From positions 1 through 64,000 of the forward strand of contig NZ_JAOARI010000003.1 of assembly GCF_025210605.1 (NCBI RefSeq): DNA of 64,000 bases, written 5' to 3'. Source of the DNA: Halodesulfovibrio sp. (lineage in GTDB: Bacteria; Desulfobacterota; Desulfovibrionia; Desulfovibrionales; Desulfovibrionaceae). The position numbers and the translations under genes were made by a program. The number at the start of each line of letters is the position of its first letter. Position 1 is the first letter of the stretch. The notes under the pieces are model-generated. The model saw nothing but the letters and a program-made list of their open reading frames with translations, was not told where the DNA came from and did no database searches. Positions 7,162 through 15,988 of this stretch are shown one piece after another.

Positions 7162-8144
7162 TGAGCACTGCAACACTCGACACGTTAAAAGACGAAGATC
7201 ACGAGCGTCTTCTTGCTCATCTGGAACATGCTCTTGGCTCTGTCATCAGAGATGCGCTCGAAGATCCCACAGTAAGTGAAATTATGTTGAATCCAGACGG
7301 CAAAGTCTGGATTGATCGGTTCGGGAAGCCCATGAGCCATGAAGCGAATCTTACTCCACGTGAAGGTGAATCAATCATCTCACTTGTGGCAAGTTCGCTC
7401 AAACGCACTGCAAACCGGCGCAATACGAGCATTGCAGGTGAATTCCCCATTGGGAACCATCGTTTTCAGGGGCAACTACCGCCAAACACAACTGCTCCCA
7501 TGTTCAGCATTCGCAAAAAAGCCGACAAGGTGCTTACACTGGACGACTATGTGACAAGCGAAACGGTCACTGAGGAAGTAAAAGCGATACTTGAAGAACA
7601 AATCATCAAGCGCCGTAACATTGTTGTCGCCGGCGGGACGGGTACGGGCAAAACAACATTGGCCAATGCAATCATTCACTCCATAAGCGCGCTCTGTCCG
7701 GATGATCGTTTAGTGATTCTTGAAGACACGTACGAACTGCAAAGCCAGAGCATTAACACTGTGCGCTTGAAGGCAACGGAAGAATTTCCCATGGAGTCAC
7801 AGCTCAAGGACACATTACGTCTTCGGCCTGATCGAATTATTGTAGGTGAAGTGCGTGACGGTGCAGCGCTAAAGCTTCTGGAAGCATGGAATACAGGGCA
7901 TCCAGGCGGCATCTCAACACTGCATGCAAACTCTGCATTGGAAACACTTGATCGCTTAGAAACACTTGTACAATACATCTCTGCAACGCCGTTACCAGGC
8001 GTTATTGGAAACGCTGTGGATTGTATTGTCTACATCACACATGCTGACACCAAAAGCTGTCGCAAAGTGACTGCTGTGCTGGATATTGCCGGTTACGATA
8101 GTTCCACACAGAAATATACTAAGGAATATCTTTACCATGAATAA
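7161..8144 (+). CDS. trbB: TrbB, VirB11-type secretion ATPase
   Basis: A 327-residue traffic ATPase of the P-type T4SS. An N-terminal domain (residues 1-140, including SEIMLNPDGKVWID) is followed by Walker A AGGTGTGKTTL near residue 158, Asp box ILEDTYELQ, Walker B region RPDRIIVGEVRDG and His box STLHANS near residue 251. Hexamers at the cytoplasmic base power pilus assembly and substrate transfer. It starts the trb gene order B-C-D-E-J-(K)-L-F-G-H-I, which differs from RP4 in having J-L before F. It is followed by a degenerate copy of itself. Confidence 0.95.
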   Translation: MSTATLDTLKDEDHERLLAHLEHALGSVIRDALEDPTVSEIMLNPDGKVWIDRFGKPMSHEANLTPREGESIISLVASSLKRTANRRNTSIAGEFPIGNHRFQGQLPPNTTAPMFSIRKKADKVLTLDDYVTSETVTEEVKAILEEQIIKRRNIVVAGGTGTGKTTLANAIIHSISALCPDDRLVILEDTYELQSQSINTVRLKATEEFPMESQLKDTLRLRPDRIIVGEVRDGAALKLLEAWNTGHPGGISTLHANSALETLDRLETLVQYISATPLPGVIGNAVDCIVYITHADTKSCRKVTAVLDIAGYDSSTQKYTKEYLYHE

Positions 8145-8886
8145 ACCTAATTTTTCCAAAACATTTTCATTCGGGTGGCATGTTTCCTTTGTCTTTTCAT
8201 TAGCGTTTCTAGCATTCTTAGCCTCTCTTTTTATAGAGCTGGAAATACAAGGCATTGATTTAAGTTTTATTCCAATTCCATCCTCTATTTTGAGATTGCT
8301 ATCTATTTTAGGACTTGCACTTGCAGGCATTCTTTTGATCGTTGGACGCTCTCCTATTGAGAAACCACCTTATTACCAAAGCCTTAGAGACTGCTATTGC
8401 GCTAAAATTATTCCTAAAGAAGCTTATAACACCCTCATTTTCGCTATTGAACAGGATTTCAACATACTTGTTGTTGGAGAAAAAAATGTCAGCACATGGA
8501 ATTTTTCAAGATTAACTAGAGAAAGCAAAAGAATGACTCGGGTTAGTCCTGATAGAGCCATATTCGGTGATATTGACAGCAAAGTTTCTGCCCTAATGAT
8601 GCTTAATGCATGGAAACCTAGAAAACCTAGTGGGCTTGCGACAATCACTGCTTCCTCAGCAAAAGATGGTCTGAAAGAACTTGAAGAAATTATTACAAAT
8701 CAATCTGTTTCAAAAAGTGACACATTACAAAACGACATTGTAGAAGCTGTTGATCTTGTCGTTTTCATTACACATCCAGACAATCAACCTGAATTTTCTA
8801 TCGGTGAAATCAGTCTAATCACAGGATTCGACCACGATACCCATCAATACATCACGGAGTGCCTTTACTATGAGCCGCAACAGTAA
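8137..8886 (+). CDS. Membrane-anchored degenerate TrbB paralogue lacking Walker A
   Basis: The protein has 249 residues from the ATG that overlaps the trbB stop. Two membrane helices (about residues 13-35 and 48-68) replace the VirB11 N-terminal domain. The C-terminal 150 residues align with TrbB: RVSPDRAIFGDIDSKVSALM against RLRPDRIIVGEVRDGAALKL, and FDHDTHQYITECLYYE against YDSSTQKYTKEYLYHE. The Walker A region reads NILVVGEKNVSTW, without GKT, and the His box STLHAN has become TITAS. ATP hydrolysis is therefore not expected. It may act as a structural or regulatory partner of TrbB, or recruit it to the membrane. Its conserved reading frame and operon position argue against a decaying pseudogene. 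Confidence 0.8.
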   Translation: MNKPNFSKTFSFGWHVSFVFSLAFLAFLASLFIELEIQGIDLSFIPIPSSILRLLSILGLALAGILLIVGRSPIEKPPYYQSLRDCYCAKIIPKEAYNTLIFAIEQDFNILVVGEKNVSTWNFSRLTRESKRMTRVSPDRAIFGDIDSKVSALMMLNAWKPRKPSGLATITASSAKDGLKELEEIITNQSVSKSDTLQNDIVEAVDLVVFITHPDNQPEFSIGEISLITGFDHDTHQYITECLYYEPQQ

Positions 8887-9187
8887 TCTTATCAGTCTGG
8901 CAGGGCTAATGCTCCTGCTCGTTTTACCTGAGCTGTGTCATGCTTCGGCAGGTATCAGTGAATTTAACGGCCCGTTTGAAAAAGTAGTGGGCACCATTAC
9001 AGGGTCTACTGGCCGCTGGATAGCTATCTTTGGCGTTGCAACAGCAGGCGGTATGTTGATCTGGAAAAAGGAAGACCCCATGGGCGCTTTTAAAATGCTA
9101 TTAAGCGTTGTTTTTGGTGCTTCATTTATTGCCCTTGCTGCGAACATTACTGACGCAGTGTTTTCTTTCTCCGGAGCACTCTTATGA
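8870..9187 (+). CDS. trbC: TrbC, VirB2-type conjugative pilin
   Basis: A 105-residue prepilin with an N-terminal signal (LISLAGLMLLLVLPELCHASA) and two hydrophobic segments (WIAIFGVATAGGMLIW and FKMLLSVVFGASFIALAANI) separated by a short charged loop, the VirB2/TrbC plan. In RP4 the pilin is trimmed and joined head to tail by TraF; a TraF homologue is at 30279. The start overlaps the preceding gene by 17 bases. Confidence 0.92.
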   Translation: MSRNSNLISLAGLMLLLVLPELCHASAGISEFNGPFEKVVGTITGSTGRWIAIFGVATAGGMLIWKKEDPMGAFKMLLSVVFGASFIALAANITDAVFSFSGALL

Positions 9188-9501
9188 GTTCAAAATCAGA
9201 AGCACCAAAACGACGACTCATTCCAGTTCACCAGTCCTTGCATCGACACTTCCTTGTAATGGGGGCTGAACGTGATCTTGTAATGCTCTCAGCGCTCATA
9301 GCCATTCTCATTGGAATGGGTGGATTTACCTTCCCATCAGCAATTGTTGCAGCTGCGATCTGGTTTGTTTCGATTTTTATTTTGCAAGTAATGGCAAAAG
9401 CAGACCCGCAGATGTCACGCGTGTACCGCAGACATTGGGACATGCAGGATTTTTACGAAGCTAAGGGAACTCCTTGGCAGCGTATCGGTTGGAAAGGCTA
9501 A
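9184..9501 (+). CDS. trbD: TrbD, VirB3-type membrane protein
   Basis: A 105-residue protein with a hydrophobic hairpin at about residues 36-68 (LSALIAILIGMGGFTF ... AAIWFVSIFILQVMA) and the family C-terminal part (DPQMSRVYRRHWDMQDFYEA). VirB3/TrbD proteins work with the VirB4 ATPase, whose gene follows directly. It overlaps trbC by 4 bases (ATGA). Confidence 0.9.
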   Translation: MSSKSEAPKRRLIPVHQSLHRHFLVMGAERDLVMLSALIAILIGMGGFTFPSAIVAAAIWFVSIFILQVMAKADPQMSRVYRRHWDMQDFYEAKGTPWQRIGWKG

Positions 9502-9515
9502 CAGGAGTATGACGC

Positions 9516-11933
9516 ATGATTGGCTTGATGGAGTGGAAACATAAAGACAAACGTAGCCTTGCAGACATGCTGCCGTACGGCGCAATGGTCGATAACGGCA
9601 TCTTATTATGCAAAGATGGTGCGCTGCTGGCTGGTTGGAAATATTCGGGCAACGACACTGCGTCCAGCATGCCTGAAGAGCTGGCTGCTGTTAGCTCTCG
9701 TGTGTCCAACGCGTTAAAGGATATTGGCACAGGATGGTCATTATACGTCAATGCAGTGCGTTCTTCTGCTCAGGATTATCCACAAGCTGAGCGCAGCGCT
9801 TTTCCGGATAAAGTGACTCAAGCCATTGAGGCAGAACGTAGGAGCACTTTTGCTGATCACGGTGGTTATGTAACAGACTATACGCTCATGATTTCGTATC
9901 GTCCGGAGCGCAAAGCCGAAAAACTTAAAAAAATTGCATACGATCGTCACACTCCGGAACAGCAAAGGAACGATTTGGAAAAGGGGCTAATTCTTTTCAA
10001 TAAGAAGCTTGTGGAGCTGGAAGAAACACTTGGTACTGTTCTTGATATGAAACGCCTTATGGACGTTGAAGTACCAACTGAGGATTCATCTGTTTGTATT
10101 TCCGAACTGCTGAGCTGCCTTCGTGAATATATTACGACAGAGAGAATGTCCGTAACCTTACCGGATACTCCTGTCTATTTAGATTCTCTACTTAGTGGAG
10201 CAGACCTGCTCGGAGGAATCCAACCACAGATTGGTAACCAGCACCTTGCTGTACTGTCTATTGAAGGCCTTCCGGCACAAAGCTGTCCGGCGATGTTTGC
10301 AAAGCTGGATACTCTCTCCGTGGCGTACCGTTTCTCAACCCGCTTCATTCTTCTTGATCAATTCGATGCGCTTTCTGAAATAGATAACTACCGTAAAACA
10401 TGGAACCAGCTTAAATTTAAATTCATGGATGTAATGTTCAACAATCCGAGAGCACGGATGAACCGCGACGCTGCAATCATGACTGAAGATGCTGAACAAG
10501 CTGCAACAGATGTACAAGGCGGTGTTGTTGGTTCTGGCTTTTACACAGCAACCATCATTCTGCACGACAGTGAAAAGGAGAATCTGGAAGAAAAGGCAAG
10601 CATCCTCCGGCAGGAAATCAAAAAACTTGGCTTTGGATGCAGGCTGGAAGAAGCAAACGCTCTTGAAGCGTGGTTTGGCTCTCATCCGGGGAACATCTAC
10701 GCCAACGTGCGACGCCCTCTAATCAACACGTTGAATTTAGCTGACTTTTTACCTCTTTCATCCATCTGGACAGGACGAGATGACAACCCTTGTCCATTTT
10801 ATCCACCAGCATCTCCTCCGCTTATGTTTTGTAGTACTGCTGGATTTACGCCATTTAGGCTCAATCTCCACGTAGGCGATATTGGCCATACTCTTATCTT
10901 CGGCCCAACGGGTGCAGGTAAATCAACATTACTCGGACTGATTGCCGCACAGTTCCGTCGTTACCAGCAAGCAACGATCTACGCATTCGATAAAGGCATG
11001 TCCATGTACCCGCTATGCAGCGGCGCTGGTGGAACCCACTACGAAGTTGCTGGTGACAACTCTACCCTTGCTTTTTGCCCACTCCAACAGCTTGATTCCG
11101 ATTCAGACAAAAGTTGGGCTGCCGACTGGCTTGCCACATGTTGCATCATGCAGGGGTTGGAGATCCTTCCGGAACATCGCAGCGCCATCCATGATGCATT
11201 GGTCTTGCTACAAGAAAAACCCAAAAAGCTCCGCTCTCTCACAGACTTTTACCACACTGTTCAGAACAACGAAGTGAAGGAAGCTATTCAGCACTATACT
11301 ATTAGTGGCGCAATGGGTCGTCTGCTGGATGCAACAGAAGACAACTTAGGGCTGGCTTCATTCACTGTGTTTGAAATCGAAGAATTGATGAATCTTGGTG
11401 ACAAAAACCTCATTCCTGTTTTGCTCTATATCTTCCGTAGAATTGAGAAGTCATTCAACGGGCAACCTTCATTACTCATTCTCGATGAGGCATGGGTTAT
11501 GCTCGGCCATCCAGTTTTTCGCGAGAAAATCCGCGAATGGCTCAAGGTTCTGCGCAAAGCAAACTGCGCTGTTGTGTTGGCGACACAGTCCCTTTCAGAC
11601 GCAAAACAATCTGGCATCATAGATGTCCTTGCCGAATCTTGTCCGACTAAAATTTTGCTTCCTAACGTCACAGCACGACAGGATACACAGCGTGACCTCT
11701 ATTTCGAGTTGGGGTTGAACTCTGCCCAAGTCGAAATAGTAGCCGCAGCAACGCCAAAACGTGAATACTACGTGATGTCGTCTGAAGGGAACAGACTAGT
11801 TAATTTAGCGTTAGGCAATGTTGCCCTCTCATTCGTTGGCGCTTCAGATAAGGAAAGTATCGCGAGAATAAAAAAGCTGGAAGCAAAACACGGTACGGAT
11901 TGGCCCGGCGTGTGGATGAGGGAGAGAATGTAA
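9516..11933 (+). CDS. trbE: TrbE, VirB4-type T4SS ATPase
   Basis: An 805-residue ATPase, normal length for TrbE. The N-terminal CagE/TrbE domain covers residues 1-440. The motor domain has Walker A FGPTGAGKSTLLG near residue 462, Walker B LLILDEAWVML near residue 653 and the VVLATQSLSDA motif after it. VirB4 proteins energise channel assembly and substrate transfer at the inner membrane. A CAGGAG site precedes the ATG, and its stop overlaps the trbJ start by one base. Confidence 0.95.
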   Translation: MIGLMEWKHKDKRSLADMLPYGAMVDNGILLCKDGALLAGWKYSGNDTASSMPEELAAVSSRVSNALKDIGTGWSLYVNAVRSSAQDYPQAERSAFPDKVTQAIEAERRSTFADHGGYVTDYTLMISYRPERKAEKLKKIAYDRHTPEQQRNDLEKGLILFNKKLVELEETLGTVLDMKRLMDVEVPTEDSSVCISELLSCLREYITTERMSVTLPDTPVYLDSLLSGADLLGGIQPQIGNQHLAVLSIEGLPAQSCPAMFAKLDTLSVAYRFSTRFILLDQFDALSEIDNYRKTWNQLKFKFMDVMFNNPRARMNRDAAIMTEDAEQAATDVQGGVVGSGFYTATIILHDSEKENLEEKASILRQEIKKLGFGCRLEEANALEAWFGSHPGNIYANVRRPLINTLNLADFLPLSSIWTGRDDNPCPFYPPASPPLMFCSTAGFTPFRLNLHVGDIGHTLIFGPTGAGKSTLLGLIAAQFRRYQQATIYAFDKGMSMYPLCSGAGGTHYEVAGDNSTLAFCPLQQLDSDSDKSWAADWLATCCIMQGLEILPEHRSAIHDALVLLQEKPKKLRSLTDFYHTVQNNEVKEAIQHYTISGAMGRLLDATEDNLGLASFTVFEIEELMNLGDKNLIPVLLYIFRRIEKSFNGQPSLLILDEAWVMLGHPVFREKIREWLKVLRKANCAVVLATQSLSDAKQSGIIDVLAESCPTKILLPNVTARQDTQRDLYFELGLNSAQVEIVAAATPKREYYVMSSEGNRLVNLALGNVALSFVGASDKESIARIKKLEAKHGTDWPGVWMRERM

Positions 11934-12739
11934 TGGAGTCTAAAATGAAAAATATAACATTGATATGCTGCCTACTGCTAAGCAGTTTGCAACCTACTAT
12001 GTCTTTTGCGCGCACAGTCTACTGTACCAATTGTTCTAACAAATTCATGCAGGCATTAGATCGCGTGACAAATGTGAATCAGCTTAAAGCACTTTGGAAG
12101 GAATACAGCGAAAGTGTCCAGCAAACTGCTCAGCAAATACGCATGGTACAGCAAAACGTCGAACAGTACGCAAACATGGTCTACAACACTGTTGCACTTC
12201 CTGCTGACACAATGAATCAGATGGTGAATGATTTTACTAGAATGTCCGGCTATGTGGAAAATATTTCAGCTAGGACAGGCGAAATCAACAGCATGAAAGA
12301 GCTGTACAACGCCTTCTACTCTAAGCAAGCCGCATTGCGCGGAATGGTGAATACAGCAGAAGGCACAAAAAACTACACTGACCGCTGGGATAGATGGTCA
12401 AGCGAGGTTGACCGGGCATGTGAAGCAACTTTTAAGCTCTCCGGAAATCAGCTCGCGGATCTACGCGACAACGGAGAGCTTGAAGCACACATCCGTGGCT
12501 TACTTTCGACTCCAAAAGGTCGAATGGAAGCAATACAGGCAGGTAACAAGCTTACTTCTATCCAAATTCAAGAAGCGCAAGCGACCCGTGCTTTGATGGC
12601 TACATATGTTCAACAACAAATGGCACAAATGCAGAAAGATGAAAAAGTTAAGCAGGTACAAGAAGAGGCAAAAAGGCGGCTTTTAAAGGTGGAGCCATTT
12701 CCCCCTTCTGACTACCCCGTAACGAGTAATAATTTTTAA
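11933..12739 (+). CDS. trbJ: TrbJ, VirB5-type pilus-tip protein
   Basis: About 268 residues with a signal peptide (ITLICCLLLSSLQPTMSFA), a CTNCSN motif just after cleavage and a long helical body (QQTAQQIRMVQQNVEQYANM ...), as in TrbJ. VirB5/TrbJ proteins are periplasmic or pilus-tip components. An ATG 4 codons in (MKNITL) is an alternative start. The C-terminal decapeptide SDYPVTSNNF is shared exactly with the lipoprotein encoded on the opposite strand (12736-12930). Confidence 0.9.
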   Translation: MESKMKNITLICCLLLSSLQPTMSFARTVYCTNCSNKFMQALDRVTNVNQLKALWKEYSESVQQTAQQIRMVQQNVEQYANMVYNTVALPADTMNQMVNDFTRMSGYVENISARTGEINSMKELYNAFYSKQAALRGMVNTAEGTKNYTDRWDRWSSEVDRACEATFKLSGNQLADLRDNGELEAHIRGLLSTPKGRMEAIQAGNKLTSIQIQEAQATRALMATYVQQQMAQMQKDEKVKQVQEEAKRRLLKVEPFPPSDYPVTSNNF

Positions 12740-12768
12740 AAGTTATTGCTAGTCACTGGGTAATCGGA
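12707..12768. repeat. Imperfect palindrome encoding the same C-terminal peptide on both strands
   Basis: The last 33 bases of trbJ (plus) and of the lipoprotein gene (minus) meet tail to tail, overlapping at their TAA stops. Both encode SDYPVTSNNF-stop. Seven of the ten codons differ, every time only at the third base. The DNA inverted repeat is thus diverged while the peptide is identical. Confidence 0.9.
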
Positions 12769-12930
12769 TTTCTCATCAAGACTCTGAACTTCATACGCAC
12801 GTTTTCGTTGTTCCATTTCCTTTTCCAACTGAACAGACTGAGTTTCTTTGTCATTATTACTTTCAGTACAACCGGTCATAAGAGATACACTTAGTAAGAT
12901 CAATAACGAAAGAGCGATAATTCTTTTCAT
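12736..12930 (-). CDS. Small lipoprotein, TrbK-like entry-exclusion candidate, inverted in the operon
   Basis: A 64-residue lipoprotein with signal IIALSLLILLSVSLMTGC (lipobox LMTGC) and a short charged helical mature part. It has GGAG 6 bases before its ATG. In RP4 the small entry-exclusion lipoprotein TrbK is encoded between trbJ and trbL, exactly this position, but here the gene runs against the operon. Sequence similarity to TrbK is too short to judge, so the role is inferred from lipobox, size and position. The start lies 26 bases from the trbL start on the other strand, so its promoter should lie within the 5' end of trbL. Its last ten residues equal those of TrbJ. Confidence 0.7.
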   Translation of the reverse strand: MKRIIALSLLILLSVSLMTGCTESNNDKETQSVQLEKEMEQRKRAYEVQSLDEKSDYPVTSNNF

Positions 12931-12955
12931 ATTTTTCTCCATCAGGATTTTTTTA

Positions 12956-14191
12956 ATGAACAAGATGCCACAGGTCAAATTTATTTTTTTGTTATGGATA
13001 GTTATAGCGATAGCTATCTTGCTAGCAGACCCAACGAGTTCCTTGGCAGCATCACCCATGAAACCTACAAACGCTTTAGATAAAATAGGTTTCTTTTTCC
13101 AAAAAGAAACTGCTGCATGGGCACCAGTTCTGCAAGCTCATGCAATGAATTTATTTAAAGTCCTGCTCATTGGGAGCATTGCATGGATGGGAATTTCAGG
13201 GGTATTGAAACAAGAAGAAATGCAAAACATCCTCATCAGCTTTGTTAAATTATTGTTTCATGCCTCACTCATGCTCGCTTTGCTTAAGTACTATAAAGAA
13301 TGGGCTAATATGCTTATTTCAGGATTATCACAAATTGCAGTTCATGAGTTGCGTTCTCCTGCTCTTGATCCACAAGCAGTCTTTGTTACGGGAATGAAAT
13401 TAGTTTCAGCTGTTCTTGGAGAAATGAGTTTTTACAGACTCATTGATAACGTCGGGCTAATCATCTGTGCACTTGCAATATTACTTTCATTTGCACTTAT
13501 CGCAGCTCAAATGCTTCTGGTTAAATGTGAAGCATACATTGTCCTAAACGCTGGAATCATTCTTTTAGGATTCGGTGGAGCAGAACAAACCAGAAGCTAT
13601 GCAACAAACTTCATGCGATACTCACTAGGAATAGCCCTGAAGCTCTTTGTGATGCAATTGCTCGTAGGGATTGGTACATCATTCATCAATGAATTACCTA
13701 CTGGCGATCTCTCCATGCAGGATATCTTTTTCATTATTGGTGTCGCAATCGTCCTTCTAGCCCTCACCATGAGTATTCCAGACATCGTTTCCGGTATTAT
13801 TAACGGCTCTCATGTTTCTACAGGTTCAGCCATAACATCAGCGGCTTCAACGGTTGCTATGGGAACGATGGCAACAATGGGAGCAATGAAAGCAGGAGGA
13901 TTTGGAGCTTTTGACGCAGGACAAGCAACGCGTGCTGCTGCTCAAATGGCAGACATCGATGGTGCTACGGGATTAGGCAAAGCAGGACACATAATGAAAA
14001 CTCTTGGTTCAGGTGCTCTTTCAACCCGCACCCAAGGGCGCATGCAAAACATTCGCTCTGCTGTGGAAGGGAAAAAGGAACTACAGGACTTGATGAAAAG
14101 TGCCACACCAGATGCTCCTCCACCGACTACAGGGAACTCCCAATATGAAAGCCCTGCAGTCGATTTAACTACTAGTAACAAAAACAGTTAA
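12956..14191 (+). CDS. trbL: TrbL, VirB6-type inner-membrane channel protein
   Basis: A 411-residue polytopic protein. A hydrophobic N-terminal segment (FIFLLWIVIAIAILLA) is followed by at least five membrane helices between residues 60 and 285 and a Gly/Ala-rich soluble tail (TVAMGTMATMGAMKAGGFGA ...), the TrbL layout. TrbL/VirB6 forms part of the inner-membrane translocon. CAGGA lies 10 bases before the ATG. The gap upstream is occupied by the inverted lipoprotein gene, so the operon transcript crosses that gene in antisense. Confidence 0.9.
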   Translation: MNKMPQVKFIFLLWIVIAIAILLADPTSSLAASPMKPTNALDKIGFFFQKETAAWAPVLQAHAMNLFKVLLIGSIAWMGISGVLKQEEMQNILISFVKLLFHASLMLALLKYYKEWANMLISGLSQIAVHELRSPALDPQAVFVTGMKLVSAVLGEMSFYRLIDNVGLIICALAILLSFALIAAQMLLVKCEAYIVLNAGIILLGFGGAEQTRSYATNFMRYSLGIALKLFVMQLLVGIGTSFINELPTGDLSMQDIFFIIGVAIVLLALTMSIPDIVSGIINGSHVSTGSAITSAASTVAMGTMATMGAMKAGGFGAFDAGQATRAAAQMADIDGATGLGKAGHIMKTLGSGALSTRTQGRMQNIRSAVEGKKELQDLMKSATPDAPPPTTGNSQYESPAVDLTTSNKNS

Positions 14192-14219
14192 TAACCAACT
14201 CCACTGAAAGGCACACACT

Positions 14220-14870
14220 ATGTCCACCTCCCAATACTTACGAGGCCGCGAAGAATGGCTTGAACGATACGGAAGTTACATCAAACAGAGACGTAACTGG
14301 CAGGTTGCTACGTTTTTAACGCTTTGTATTACGATATTGTCCATCAGCGGCAACGTAATCCAAGCGACACAATACAAAGTTGTGCCATACGTTATTGAAG
14401 TGGATCAGCTCGGCAAAGCTGTCGGGGTTCAACGCGCAACTGAGGCTACAACCATTCCTAAGCGGGTTATTCAGGCAGAAATTGCTAACTGCATCGTTAA
14501 CTGGCGTACAGTAACCGCAGATTTAAGCCTTCAAGAACGCATGATTAAAAAACTTTCTGCTTTTGTGACCGGCTCTGCCAAAGGGACCATCCGCGGATGG
14601 TATCAGGCAAACAGTCCCTATGTGCGGGGGCGCGATATTCTTGTCGATGTCAAACTCAAAGGCATCCCTCTTCCCGTCAGCAATGAAAGCTGGCGAATTG
14701 AATGGGAAGAAACCATCCGGAACCATGCCGGCGTTGCTCTCGAAAGCAGTCTTTACGAGGCAACCGTCAGCATCCGCATAACTCCTGCGACAACAGATGC
14801 GTCGATAATGCAGAATCCGGCCGGCCTGCATATCACGGCTCTGTCGTGGAGTAAGCTTCTCGGCTCTTAA
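14220..14870 (+). CDS. trbF: TrbF, VirB8-type inner-membrane protein
   Basis: A 216-residue bitopic protein: a cytoplasmic N-terminus (YLRGREEWLERYGSYIKQRR), one membrane helix (VATFLTLCITILSISGNVI) and a periplasmic VirB8 domain with VVPYVIEVDQLGKAV and WRIEWEE. VirB8 proteins nucleate T4SS assembly. It follows trbL after 28 bases and precedes trbG. Confidence 0.93.
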   Translation: MSTSQYLRGREEWLERYGSYIKQRRNWQVATFLTLCITILSISGNVIQATQYKVVPYVIEVDQLGKAVGVQRATEATTIPKRVIQAEIANCIVNWRTVTADLSLQERMIKKLSAFVTGSAKGTIRGWYQANSPYVRGRDILVDVKLKGIPLPVSNESWRIEWEETIRNHAGVALESSLYEATVSIRITPATTDASIMQNPAGLHITALSWSKLLGS

Positions 14871-14905
14871 CATCGCCTAATACATAACAATTCAGGAGAC
14901 ATACC

Positions 14906-15988
14906 ATGAATTTGTCGAAACCCTACATTCTAGGGGGTCTGCTTTCGCTTTACCTAATTTCAGGGATTACGCCCCCTGTTTTAGCAGAGCAACTCCTTCA
15001 GAAAAGCCCGCCAGCGGTGACTTTACCACCGCTGGATCAACTTCCACCGCCGCAAAAAACGCAAGGGCTGGCGAACAAGTATTTTGCTCCGGAACGTACC
15101 GCGTCTTCCGATGCAGGACAGTACGGATACGTTGCAAACTCACCTGCTGATATCGGCGCAATGTACTTGGAGCCACTCCCGGAATTTCTCAGCAAATCAA
15201 CCGTGAAGTTGATGCCAAAAGAGATGAAAGCTGTGGATCTTTCAACCCGCTGGATGAACCGGAATGTAGCTCCCTACATGAATAGTCAGGGCAAGCTTGT
15301 GTATACGTTCGGAACCACCCTTCCCACTGTTGTGTGCTCCCCTCTCATGGGAGCTGACATCGAGATGCAAGAAGGCGAACAAATACGTGATGTCATTCTC
15401 GGTGATACGGGGCGCTGGCGTTACAAAATTACAAAGTCCGGCATGGCTGGACGTGAACGTCTTCACGTCATCATTAAGCCAATCGACAATGGGCTGGTCA
15501 CGACAGTTGTAATCCCCACAAGCCGCCGAGTGTATCACATCAAACTTGTGTCAGACGCAAAGAAATACACACCGTATGTGGGGTTTGCGTATCCAGATGA
15601 ACAACGCCGCATCATGCAATTGCAGACTGCAAAACAAAAACAACAGCAGGCATGGAAAACAGCTCGAACAACCAAGGGCGCTTCGATTGATTTATCCACG
15701 CTGGACTTCGGGTACGACGTAACCGGAAAAGCACGCTGGAAGCCGCTGCAAGTCTACAATGACGGAACCCGCACCATCATACGTCTGCCGAAGGAAGCTG
15801 CACAGAGCGACCTGCCGGTACTACTGGTGCAGAAAGCCGGACAGGAAGCACTTGTGAACTACCGCGTCCGCACCAAAGGAAAAAGCACGAGTCTCATTGT
15901 GGATGAAATATTCGAAGAAGCCATGCTCATCGCGGGCGTTGGCTCCAAACAGCAAAAAATTGAAATCTCCAAGCAGGAGGAAGAATGA
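14906..15988 (+). CDS. trbG: TrbG, VirB9-type outer-membrane complex protein
   Basis: A 360-residue protein with a signal peptide (ILGGLLSLYLISGITPPVLA), a Pro-rich linker and a VirB9/TrbG domain, including LVYTFGTTLPTVVCSPL and ATTPTSRRVYHIKLVS-like strands. The C-terminal beta domain contains FGYDVTGKARWKPLQVYNDG and VDEIFEEAMLIAGV. With TrbI and TrbH it should form the outer-membrane core. CAGGAGAC precedes the ATG, and the stop overlaps the next ATG (ATGA). Confidence 0.93.
   Translation: MNLSKPYILGGLLSLYLISGITPPVLAEQLLQKSPPAVTLPPLDQLPPPQKTQGLANKYFAPERTASSDAGQYGYVANSPADIGAMYLEPLPEFLSKSTVKLMPKEMKAVDLSTRWMNRNVAPYMNSQGKLVYTFGTTLPTVVCSPLMGADIEMQEGEQIRDVILGDTGRWRYKITKSGMAGRERLHVIIKPIDNGLVTTVVIPTSRRVYHIKLVSDAKKYTPYVGFAYPDEQRRIMQLQTAKQKQQQAWKTARTTKGASIDLSTLDFGYDVTGKARWKPLQVYNDGTRTIIRLPKEAAQSDLPVLLVQKAGQEALVNYRVRTKGKSTSLIVDEIFEEAMLIAGVGSKQQKIEISKQEEE

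Noticed and set aside
8137..8886. Pseudogene remnant of trbB
   Set aside because: The frame is uninterrupted, overlaps both neighbours in operon style and has acquired two membrane helices, so I treat it as a gene.
12848..12955. Upstream extension of trbL
   Set aside because: It would overlap the lipoprotein gene on the other strand and lacks a ribosome binding site; the ATG at 12956 follows CAGGA and begins a normal TrbL N-terminus.
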